Part shown: piece after piece, positions 1 through 9,602 of the stretch
Position numbering within the stretch: position 1 is the stretch's first letter
How the letters are laid out: each line of letters starts with the position of its first letter
NCBI RefSeq assembly: GCF_001638985.1
Contig: NW_017265137.1
Location: 62,001 to 126,000 of the forward strand
DNA: 64,000 nt
Reading direction: 5' to 3'
Source: Phycomyces blakesleeanus NRRL 1555(-)
Lineage: Eukaryota > Mucoromycota > Mucoromycetes > Mucorales > Phycomycetaceae
Notes under the pieces: generated by a model
The model's input: only the letters and a program-made list of their open reading frames with translations
The model's database searches: none
Told to the model about the DNA's origin: nothing
Program-made: the position numbers and the translations under genes

Positions 1-268
1 AAAAATAGATAGAGATAGATAGATAGGTAGGTAGAAAAGAAGCAAGCTAAACCGGGAAATCAGCTTGTTTGATAGTTTTCTTGTAGTAGCGCCAGCTGTT
101 GTAGTGACAGTGGTAGTTTGACAGATTGCAGTTATGTACAACTTTGATGAAATAAGATGAAGAATTTTTTTTTAAAAAAAAGAGGGAGGTAAAGGAAGTG
201 AGAGTTGGAAATAAATATATAAAAAATAAATTGGAGTTGGAGGAGTGTTGTAAGGTTGGCATATCGTT
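1..268. other. Region downstream of the Myb-like gene
   Basis: This is non-coding sequence beyond the stop codon of the minus-strand Myb-like gene. It starts with an imperfect GATA-type tetranucleotide repeat (about 7-34) and is otherwise AT-rich. I see no gene in it. The small open frames here have no codon-like composition and continue as shadows of the neighbouring gene. Confidence 0.6.
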
Positions 269-3150
269 CTAGGGTCTCTCCTGGATGTGCCCTGTACCTT
301 GGGGTGGGTGTGGTGGTGATCGACAGTAAGATGGATTAGTCTCGTGTCGGGATAGAGGAGAGCCAAGACGGAAGGAATAATTATTCTGCCTCATTTGCAT
401 GTCTTCATTCGAGTCTAACAAAGCAGCAATTGAAGGTGTACGTCGAGCATTGAATGGTCTCGACGATAGAGATGGCGAGAAATTTTCAGGCAATGATGAT
501 TGTGGTAATGACAGTGACAGTGATAGTGATAGTGGTGGCGGTGGTTGTGGTTGTGGTTGTGGTGGAGACGACAGCTGAAAGCAGAGATCACTCCAGCGCT
601 GCCGACACTGCTGTAATGTTTTATTTGGAATCGTAGCAGCAACTTTCTCCCATTGATTGGTGCCTAATCCATCTACGGCTTGGCGCAGAGCCAGATCATC
701 TTCAAGCGTCCATGTAACGCTGTCCAAGCGCGCCTTTTTTGCGGTTGATGATGATAATGATAATGATGATGATGGGGATGATAATGGCGATGATGATAAT
801 AATAACAATGACGATGATGATGGTATTGCTGCTGTTATTGCTGTTGTTGTTGATGTTGTTGTGAAATGACTATCACTTGGAGATCCTCGTACATCCACCG
901 TAGTATTATGATTATGATTATTATGATTATTATTGTTATTGTTATTGTTATTGTTATTGTTATTAATATTACTACTATGATGATTATGATTATGATGATT
1001 ATGCGTATGAATAGGACTATTATTGTTACTGGTCTCGTAGTTAACATGATTACTTTCTCGACCATCAGAGGAAGTGATGGCTAGAGAAGGCATTGCAACT
1101 AAAGTATTTGCAGAGTCAATCGACCGTTTAGAGCGTTTGAGATCAAAATGACGAGGTTCTGCAGGAATACTCCAGGTTGTGGGAGACGATTGTGCAAAAT
1201 TTGTGTCGGTGTCCGTTTCTAGGTCCGTGCTCGTATTTTTGCCTGCAATTGTGTCGCCCTGGGTTTCTTTCTTTTCAAAATCAGGGTTACTGAGCATCTG
1301 ATCGGCGAGAATTCCCAGGCTGTCTAGGCCAGACATCAAGTGGGATTGTTGTGCGGGAGGTCGAAGATCGCTTCTAATTTTAGGAGAGTATTGTTGCTGG
1401 AATAGGTAAGGAGGTCCTTTTCGAAATTGTTTCTGAAGAGTGGGTGACTGGCGTGATATTGGAGGCTCATGGTGAGCAGCATGAGCATTGTAGGCCCGTA
1501 GAGTTTCATGCAGGTAGTCTAGCTCAGCATCTCGAGCGGATAATCGAAGTTCAGCCAGGTGTAATTTCCGCATCATCAATTTCCGTTCTTCTAACAGACA
1601 TTTACTGTCCATACTAGTTTCCTGTTGAAATTGTTTGATTTTTATATAAATATATTTGATTTACTGTACAAAAGTATAGCCTTTTTTTCTTTACCTCTGC
1701 TGATAGTTCTATATTCTCGACTGTACGCAAAGTGGTTCCAACTCTTCGTAGTTTACGAGCGAGTGTATCAATTTCGGTCTGCAGCATTCTTGTCTCAAGA
1801 GCGTGTCTCAGCTTTTGTTCGTTTTCCTGGTGACACAACAATAAGATTGATGTGGTATTAATTTCATCACTTACTGTCATTAAATACACGGTTCGCATTG
1901 TTTCAATAGCTTTTTCAGTATCGTGCGGATGATCTCCAAGCAGTTTCATTTGATCAGCCTGGGATTGTACAATACTTTCGAGGTGATGCTGTCTATCGTA
2001 CGCGTCTTGAAGCTAAATAAAACCAAAGAAAAAAAAGAAGGTAAAAAGATGAATTTAGCTTACTAGGTTTTAAATATGTACTATAATGACAAATAAACTT
2101 ACCTTTTGCTGAGCATCGTCTAGGTTGGGCCTTGTATAAGAGTAACTTGTAGATGGTATACTGTATTCCCACTTCAAATAAAAGCATAGTGCACATATAC
2201 ACACCACAGAAATATCAATTAATATACACCACTTTACAGACAAAAAGACAAAAAAAAAACACCCCCAGATTTAATCCAATCCAATTCGACCCCACTTTAC
2301 AGCACTTGTTATTTTGGGTCAAACTTTTTTGTGTGTGTGTGTGCTTGATAAATGATCCATATAATTATATATATATATATATATATATGTGTGTTGGGGG
2401 GGGGGGTATATATTGTGTTGCTGCTATTCCTAGTTTTATAGCTAATTTCATTATATCCTTTTAATTTGATTTCCTTTATATCTTTTGTGTTTACCGGTGA
2501 ATGGGTTCCTGTAGCTCCTCCACCAAAGATGCTCAAAGCCGGCGGCTGTGGTGAACCTGCTCCGGTGCCGTATTGAGTTTGAAATAGGCTTTGGAGTCGC
2601 GCACCAGTGTCTCCGCCGGGTGAGCTGTTCTTCTGAGGCACGGGTGATAGTCCTTTGTGAGGTAGGGGTGATCCTGGCTTGCTGTTCGGGGGATCGAGCA
2701 AGACTAGGTTAATATGCCACCTCGCGTGTTCTCCCCATCGTTCAATCTATACAGTAAAGAAGTTTGGTTTTGTCAGACTCCGCTCTTCCTGCTAAGTTGC
2801 ATAGACTTTGGCTGGATTCCAAGGGCTTTCTTTTATTTTATTTTATTTTGTGGTAATGGTAGCTGTGAGCCATTCTGTATATCTTGGTATATATATATAT
2901 ATATATATTTGAATGTGTTTATGTATATTTATAGATATCTCGGCTTATATTCTGTACATATATCTACATATATTACCTGCCGTCGCACTTGAACAAGAAT
3001 CTGGTCTACGTGATCAGGAGAGGTGGAGGAGGATGAATTTGTCGTATTAGCTGTCGTAGTTGCTGTAATTGCTGGTTTTCTCGTAGTTCCCGATAGAGGA
3101 GACGATGCTTTGACGGTAGACACGTTGTCTCGAAGTCGAGGATTGTGCAT
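269..3150 (-). CDS. Coiled-coil protein with a C-terminal Myb/SANT repeat
   Basis: Six exons on the minus strand give 705 codons plus stop: 3150-2977, 2746-2495, 2171-2103, 2012-1875, 1826-1695 and 1621-269, joined in phase 0. The N-terminus (about 1-165) is Ser/Thr/Pro-rich and probably disordered. A long heptad-like region follows (about 170-300), with segments such as LEERKLMMRKLHLAELRL. Next comes a low-complexity Asn/His tract (about 450-495), then one Myb/SANT repeat near residues 557-605 (WTLEDDLALRQAV, then QWEKVAATIP, then CRQRWSDL), and a Pro/Ser-rich tail. The tryptophan spacing fits a single Myb repeat, so chromatin or DNA binding is inferred. I do not recognise an orthologue, and a coiled coil joined to one C-terminal Myb repeat is unusual. 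The exon 2/3 junction uses a weak acceptor (TTTGAAG). It is divergent from the exonuclease gene and shares its promoter region. Confidence 0.72.
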
Positions 3151-3297
3151 CTCGGGTCTGATTGAGAGGTCTCAATGGACTTTAGTGTTGCAGGTAATGA
3201 ACCTGGTGATGAAGTTCTATCCAATGGATAAGCGATAAGAGGCTGCTCTGGGCAATAGAGAGAGAGAAGAAAAGAATGGTGCAGCAAAGACTATAGA

Positions 3298-3340
<43 letters not shown>

Positions 3341-3481
3341 GAGAAAGAGAGAGAGAGAGAAAGAGAGAAAAGAAAGCTCAACTCTCTCTCTCTCTCTCCG
3401 CCTCTCTCCCCCTTCTAGCTCGCTCTGTCTCCCCCCACCACACCCCCCAAACGCGTCCTTATGCTCCCAAAAAGAGAAGGC

Positions 3482-3514
<33 letters not shown>

Positions 3515-3669
3515 TTCCAATGAAGAAAGTCAAATGACGTCATGTCCCTGTAGAGTTCTTGTAAACTTGTAGCATTGTATTACCCTATAATTTATTTGTT
3601 ATTCATTCAGACTCTGTATCTCTCCTTTTTTTTGCTGTTGGAATATTCGTTTGGAAATTCAGAAAGGAT
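3151..3669. promoter_or_regulatory. Divergent intergenic promoter with GA/CT tracts
   Basis: This 519-bp space lies between the start codons of two divergent genes. It holds a long GA-rich tract (about 3255-3373), a CT-rich tract (about 3384-3419) and another GA tract (about 3476-3514), so the purine and pyrimidine runs could pair as a hairpin or form triplex DNA. A perfect CRE palindrome lies on the exonuclease side. A shared promoter is inferred from the divergent layout. Confidence 0.6.
3535..3542. promoter_or_regulatory. CRE palindrome TGACGTCA
   Basis: This is a perfect 8-bp CRE site, the classical binding site of CREB/ATF bZIP factors (Atf1-type in fungi). It lies 128 bp upstream of the exonuclease start codon and 385 bp upstream of the Myb-like gene start, beside a GA tract. 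The site is seen directly; its use is inferred. I noticed no other perfect TGACGTCA in the window. Confidence 0.55.
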
Positions 3670-6600
3670 ATGGATTCAGAAGCTAGTCCGACCAATACAG
3701 AGGAGACTGTTCTGTCTGTACATACCTACTGGAAGAACACAATCAATGTTTGCGAGGCAGCATTGAGTATGTTGTCAGTCTACGAAAACAAAGACCATGC
3801 ACTAGTAGATGCCACCACAGAACCACTTAGACAACTGATTCGCCATGGACGAGACATTAAAGCAATGATGGAGTACAAACCAACCCCACGCGACGTCAAT
3901 ACTTCGCCAAAAAAGCAGCGAAAACCTGTACAGATCAATTCAGATTATGATTCCAATTGGGAAATCGTTGATTCCTCTACAGTCAACGTTACATTGAGCG
4001 ATAACAGTGTTGTTGTCTGCAAGGCCATTTCCACCAGAAAGGAGCTTGAAGAAATCATACCAGAAATCCGCCAAAGTCGATGTGTTGCGCTAGACTGCGA
4101 GTTTCTCGGAATAAAGAATAGTTCGCCTGAACTCAAGTTATTGCAGATTGCAGTTTCACGCACGCGCGGATACGCTGTTATGATCAACACAATTGGAAAT
4201 CGAGTAGCGATGGAGTTACTTGGCCCAATATTGACTGACAATAGTATTAACCTAGTTGGGTGGGCTTTTAATGCCGATGGACGTGCTATTGAAAATGCAT
4301 TTAAAGGCTTGCTGGTGACATCGGTCCTTGATCTACAGGCCAAATTGCGTTCAATCGTGGTTGAAAACCTCAGTCTAGCCAATGGAGTTACTCGATTTGC
4401 TAAGGATTGGGAAGGTTATGAAGAGTTCCAAAAGGCGAAACAGCTGGGAGAAATGTTCCATTTTACAGGAGAAAATTGCGTCTGGATGCAAGATCCACTT
4501 CCACCAAGTGCCCTAGTGTACGCTGTATTTGATGTCGTAAGCCTTGTCGCTCTATTCGAGATCACCGAGCACGAAGAAACAAATGAAAAGCACTTTTGGC
4601 CATTCTCGATCACACTTGAATACAACAGAAAGGCATTGGACAAATGGCATCGTGAAAGAGCCTCCAATTTTGCCGAAGGAAATAATAATGTGTACATAAG
4701 AAACACACCCAAACCATCACTGCCACAGCCTGCTCAAAGGACATCCGAAAACAGCACCTCTGTGGTACCATCCAATGGAGAGACACAATCAAATGAAAAT
4801 GCTCAAAATAAATCTGAGAAGACTGTAGAACAACCCACAAAGAAATCTTTTGAGACCGATCATGTAGCACCAGCAGAGATTTCCCCACAGCAGCCTACAA
4901 GCAATGGATCTGACAATATATTAAGTCATACCAAATCGGATCGTCGGATTGTCTCGGATGAACAGACGAACTATCATGAGCTAGAGGCTTCTCATAGCGA
5001 AGATTCGTACGAATATCAATTTGCACCCGACGTTTATGAAGAAAGTCGAAAGAACACTAAAGCACCTGTCATAAAGCCAGGCGGATGGTCAGATTTTACG
5101 AGAAATTTACCTGCTAATAAACAAAATACTAACAGCAATGGCAATGTCAGCGGAAGTATCAGTGGTAGCGTCAGTGGTAACGTTGGTGGAAATACTGGTG
5201 GATGGGGTCCTCTGACGAACAATTCAGCGGTCAGTAATCCAAGTGGATGGGCTGCACTGGCAAATAATTCATCAAACCGACGATCTGAGAATAGTGGATT
5301 AGGTCTTTCTTCTTTACCCACAACAAACCAATCATACCCATCAAGACAACCTCAGTCACCACAATTAAGACAACCTCAATCGCCACAGTCAGCACAATCA
5401 CCACAACAACGGCCAATACAGGCACAAAAAGGACCTGCTTCTCTTCAGCTTCAAACAAATCCACTCCCAGTTAAACAAAGGGTTCCTTTGGCCGAACATT
5501 ACTCTGAAAAACCCGATCCACAAAGACCACCACAATCAATAAATAAACCAGCAGCTTTACTTGTTAGTTCGACTCCATCCGTTTCGGATTCCATGTTTGC
5601 CCCTGTCTCACCTTCAACTTCAGCTTCTTTAACTGCTACAAACCCGACTCAGAGTAACCTTCGTCCTTACTCTGCACCACCTCAAACTATTCAGCCATCT
5701 AACTTTAGTCAAAATAATATTAAATCGAATAGCTCAAACGACAGCGGGGTTGGTAAAGCAAGCTCACAAGATGCTGAGCCTGCTTGGGTAAAAGTCAAAA
5801 GGGGACTTGACAATTCTGCAGTTAATGCGCAATCGGCAGCTTTCCAGTATGGAGGACAAGGATCTTTCGAGTGGCAGGAGCCCGTGGAAGGAGAAATTGA
5901 TGATGAGAAATGGAAGGAGTTGATGGACAATTCGATTACTCACTGGAGACAAGGCAAAGATATGGGACTGGACATGAGTAACTATGAACGTAAGAAGGCA
6001 GAGGCGGCCAAGAACATCAATCGACCGACTGGATCTACAAAGTTTAATACGGTTATTGGTACTTCGGGAGATCAGCGGAGAGGAGAGAAGGACAGTTGGG
6101 ATGATGTTACGGTCAGACCAAATACGATGCAGATGGCGCTAAAAGGAGGACCTAAAATCAAATACAAGCCAAAGGGACCAAGGTTCTATAATGCATTTGA
6201 TGATGCTGACTCGGACTCCGATACGGACAATGATGGTTTGAGCTCTGATAGTGATGGTGGAGGACTTGATCGTAATATGGCAGTGGGTGCGAAGGCAAAT
6301 AGAATGGGCACTACGGCAACATCATCGTCATCAGCAAAAGCAGGAACAACAGAGATAACAGGAGCAGCAGGATCAATAGGAGCATCAGGAGCATCAGGAG
6401 CAGGAGCAAATGCTGGTGCGTCTGATGATGAAATTTTTGTAGAGGACTTTTATTTGGTGGACGGAACGTATCTTCATTTGTACAAAATAAACGAGGTCAA
6501 ACATCTTGCGCACATTCCCAAGTCACTTCCGGATCCGAGCTCTCCGCTGACCATTGCTTTTACTTACTATGCGTATGTGCCGCGCAACCGTCGCATGGAT

Positions 6601-7122
6601 GCCGGAATGATACTTAAGGCGTTGCAGATACATTTCCCAACCGGTAATACGTACACCATTTTGGTGGAGCATATTTACAATGCCCTCCATACAAAGAAGA
6701 ACAATGAGCTTGCATACTTGCTCACACATCCTCGAGTGAATCGTGTTACGTGGGCGATTGGATTTATGGCAAAGACTATTGAAGAAACGCTGGGTATCAA
6801 GCTTGGAAGTGCATTGGATATGTCTCTCAAACTTGGTGGTACAGATGGACACCAGCCAAACTTTCTTCAGTGTGCTGAGAAGTACATCAAGGATTGGCCC
6901 AACCTCGGGATACTAAAGGCTGCAAAGGATGATTTCGAATCTGCAAGTAACAGAAATTTCTCGAATAGTATCTGGGACAGAGAGAATGTTCCTATTATGG
7001 CCTTGCAGTACAGCAGTCTTCAGTGTGCGGCATTATATACTTTGTACACGTCTACGGAAAAGACTATACCTGACACCAGAGCATTTATGTATCCAGATTA
7101 TCAAGTAGCTCAAAATCATTAA
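3670..7122 (+). CDS. DEDDy 3'-5' exonuclease-domain protein with WG motifs
   Basis: This is a single-exon gene of 1150 residues. Residues about 115-300 form a DEDDy (RNase D/WRN-type) 3'-5' exonuclease fold. Exo I is ALDCEFLG (D142, E144), Exo II is VGWAFNADGR (D203) and Exo III is YAVFD (Y284, D288), so the catalytic set looks complete. The domain resembles the EXD1/Egalitarian branch. A long disordered linker follows, rich in Ser, Gln, Pro and Asn. It contains Trp motifs in Gly/Asn/Ser context: GGWSDF (W473), GGWGPL (W512), SGWAAL (W527) and AWVKVK (W706). An acidic Ser/Asp stretch and an Ala/Gly/Ser tract precede a conserved-looking C-terminal region (about 915-1140, starting DDEIFVEDFYLVDG), perhaps a second, degenerate exonuclease-like domain. 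RNA processing or decay is inferred from the fold. The WG motifs raise a possible Argonaute link. Confidence 0.88.
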   Translation: MDSEASPTNTEETVLSVHTYWKNTINVCEAALSMLSVYENKDHALVDATTEPLRQLIRHGRDIKAMMEYKPTPRDVNTSPKKQRKPVQINSDYDSNWEIVDSSTVNVTLSDNSVVVCKAISTRKELEEIIPEIRQSRCVALDCEFLGIKNSSPELKLLQIAVSRTRGYAVMINTIGNRVAMELLGPILTDNSINLVGWAFNADGRAIENAFKGLLVTSVLDLQAKLRSIVVENLSLANGVTRFAKDWEGYEEFQKAKQLGEMFHFTGENCVWMQDPLPPSALVYAVFDVVSLVALFEITEHEETNEKHFWPFSITLEYNRKALDKWHRERASNFAEGNNNVYIRNTPKPSLPQPAQRTSENSTSVVPSNGETQSNENAQNKSEKTVEQPTKKSFETDHVAPAEISPQQPTSNGSDNILSHTKSDRRIVSDEQTNYHELEASHSEDSYEYQFAPDVYEESRKNTKAPVIKPGGWSDFTRNLPANKQNTNSNGNVSGSISGSVSGNVGGNTGGWGPLTNNSAVSNPSGWAALANNSSNRRSENSGLGLSSLPTTNQSYPSRQPQSPQLRQPQSPQSAQSPQQRPIQAQKGPASLQLQTNPLPVKQRVPLAEHYSEKPDPQRPPQSINKPAALLVSSTPSVSDSMFAPVSPSTSASLTATNPTQSNLRPYSAPPQTIQPSNFSQNNIKSNSSNDSGVGKASSQDAEPAWVKVKRGLDNSAVNAQSAAFQYGGQGSFEWQEPVEGEIDDEKWKELMDNSITHWRQGKDMGLDMSNYERKKAEAAKNINRPTGSTKFNTVIGTSGDQRRGEKDSWDDVTVRPNTMQMALKGGPKIKYKPKGPRFYNAFDDADSDSDTDNDGLSSDSDGGGLDRNMAVGAKANRMGTTATSSSSAKAGTTEITGAAGSIGASGASGAGANAGASDDEIFVEDFYLVDGTYLHLYKINEVKHLAHIPKSLPDPSSPLTIAFTYYAYVPRNRRMDAGMILKALQIHFPTGNTYTILVEHIYNALHTKKNNELAYLLTHPRVNRVTWAIGFMAKTIEETLGIKLGSALDMSLKLGGTDGHQPNFLQCAEKYIKDWPNLGILKAAKDDFESASNRNFSNSIWDRENVPIMALQYSSLQCAALYTLYTSTEKTIPDTRAFMYPDYQVAQNH

Positions 7123-9602
7123 GGGGAAGGAAGATAAAGAAGAATATTTTATTTTTAATCCATGCAATATTTTGACCTTGACATCTTCTTTCTATATATA
7201 TATATCTTTTCCTTTTCCTTTTCTTTTAATCGTTTAATCTACCTCTACTTTTTAATGCTTATCCTTGCTTTTTCTCTCTTCTTTCCTTTCTTACTGATTA
7301 ATTGACTACTTCTTCTTCTTTACCTTTCTAAACCTTTTATATATATATATAAGAGTAAAATAAAATAAATTATATAGCTATTATTATTAAACGAATGTAC
7401 AAATTTAAACTATTCACAGTTCACATCTTAGAATTTATTCCTAAAATGTTTAATCGAGAATATTTGAGCTATATAATATCTCTCTTTGTGCGTGCATGCG
7501 TTCGTGAGTTCGTGCGTGCCTGTGTGCCTGTGTGCCTGTGTGCCTGCGCGCGTTTTTTTATTTATATATTGTTATTATTATTCTAGATGTGTTTTGACCA
7601 ATGAGCTTATCTTGTGGAGGGGGAGTCACCAATAAATCCACATTTGCAAATGGGGATCGTTTATCGCACAGTTGTGCTACGCAAGATATTTCCATATTTT
7701 ATCATATCTTCATTTTCATTTCCAGTCTAAGCTCACACGATATTTTCTGGCTTAAAGCACGCTGATCAGTACCCTATAGAAAAAAGAAAAATAGGCGATT
7801 TTAGTGAATTGTTGCAAGTTTTCCGGCGTTTAAAGTTATTTTTTCTTTTATAGTTGAATTTTAATTAAACACTAATTTTTTCTTTTATATATATATTTTA
7901 TTTTATTTTTTACGCCACCGTGTTTTTGCAGTTAATGCAAAACATCTTTTTCCCAACTTCTTCGACCCAGTATAAGAATTAAAGACGATAAAATTATTCA
8001 AACCTAATAATAGCTTACCAGCGGTATCTTGGGTGTATCCTAGCGAAGAAAAAAGGTCTAGAATGTTAAAGGCATCTAAAAGAAACACGCTTACTAGCTA
8101 TCAAGGCTAGTATTGATAAAATATAAGTTAGTAAAGTTGACAATCAAGAGAGGTTTGAGGAGAGGTTACAGAAGAGTATTTGTATAATGCACAGTTTTTT
8201 TTTGTCAAGATTACTTGCATGCTCATGAGAGAAATAATGAATTGAGAGGATCACAGGGAATCTGTCTTTTGGTTTCTCAAAAATAGGAATCAGACATAGT
8301 CATGTCTGAACACAGAAAATGTGTATACTCTTTGATAAAAAGGTTCAATTAAGCAACATACATGTCTTTATCAATATCTTAGTACTTTGAGAATACCTGT
8401 CTTTTTTTTTAGATATATGTATATCATATATCAAATTTATAGCTTAAACGGCTACCAAGTATCATATAAATTAGTACTTCTTCTTTGCCTACTTCTTTAT
8501 GCTTAACTTCTATTATTCTGATAAATAAAAAGCCATAAAATTCCAGTATAAAACTGTGGGTTTGTTGAACTAATTATAAGAATAGAGGTACCTAAAAAAA
8601 AAGTGTAGATCTACCATGTTTAAAGCATTTGATTGGACTAGGTGCAAAGTAATCTGAAATTCCATAAATAGTATTCACTGTAAATGATTTTAATTTACTA
8701 GAAGCTGACATGCTATTGGCAGAATCTATAACTCCAGACTCATAGGAAATATATATGATCTCGTATATGATATAACTATGCCGGAGTTATAAATTCTGCC
8801 ACCTCCTACTGTGGTAGGTAATTTTATTTTTATTTTTTTTTCAGATTAGATTCACATCACTACAGGAAGATTTTCATCACATAATATATATGTATACTGT
8901 GCATTGCATTGCATTATAGTACAGTGCAGGATAGTGCAGTACAGTGCAGTACATTAGAGCATGCTATATCTAGATTCTACAAATTGTAGTAGTACGATGA
9001 TGAAATAAGAAATAACCAAACTAGCCATAGAAAATCTCGTAGAAATAAAGATACGATAAAATAAATGAAAAGAAGAGGTCGATCTGATCAAGATAGTCTG
9101 CAATCTGATTTTAATCTGATAGCTTTGATGTACATGATAGAGTAGGTTTAATAGACACAATCAAAGGTCTTTTTGATCAAGTGAAACAAAAGAGGGAGAA
9201 ATCGATGTAATATATTTTATTTTATTTTATTTTATTTTATTTACACGGCTACTCACTTCTATATTGATATTCTGCTCAATATATAAAAATTTCCTCCTTG
9301 ATATATCGGTCTATTATAAATAATATAAATATATTTATATTATTTGTTACCTTGATCTAAAATAGGTTAACTCTATTTCTCTTTTTGATGATTGGTATAG
9401 TTTGTACACATAAAATCACACAGGGCACAAAGGAAACACTTACATTTCATCCTCTTTTTGTCTCTTTCTCTCTTCCCCTCCTTTTACTTCTTTCTTCTTT
9501 GCTTTCTCTTTTACTTACTTACTTCTTCTTACTTTATATACCCATTTATTGTATAATTTCTTTTTCTTAATAAAAGTAAACTAAAAACAAAATAAAATAA
9601 AT
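7123..9602. other. AT-rich intergenic region
   Basis: I see no convincing gene in these 2.5 kb. It contains T/A homopolymers, short (TA)n runs, a (TTTTA)n array near 9211-9241, short CAGTG/CAGTA repeats near 8900-8953, and the inverted repeat at 8718-8800. A CT-rich stretch (about 9440-9530) precedes the methyltransferase gene and probably belongs to its promoter or 5' UTR. Confidence 0.6.
8718..8800. repeat. 83-bp imperfect inverted repeat (MITE-like or hairpin)
   Basis: The left arm GGCAGAATCTATAACTCC (8718-8735) and the right arm GGAGTTATAAATTCTGCC (8783-8800) are reverse complements apart from one mismatch, with a 47-bp AT-rich loop. The terminal 7-bp stem looks superficially like a tRNA acceptor stem, but there is no T-arm or anticodon arm. 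It could be a very small foldback element or a transcript hairpin. A 13-mer of the right arm recurs at 11142-11154. Confidence 0.45.

Noticed and set aside
2309..2701. TTG-initiated minus-strand frame as a separate gene
   Set aside because: Its first part is exon 2 of the coiled-coil/Myb gene. Beyond the donor at 2494 it runs into intronic repeats.
7903..8088. 61-residue minus-strand frame ending in a basic stretch
   Set aside because: It has some protein-like composition, but there is no recognisable domain and no convincing splice-joined partner.
8718..8800. Possible tRNA gene, because of the 7-bp GGCAGAA/TTCTGCC end stem
   Set aside because: There is no T-arm consensus, no D-arm and no anticodon stem. 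The arms pair over 18 bp, unlike a tRNA.
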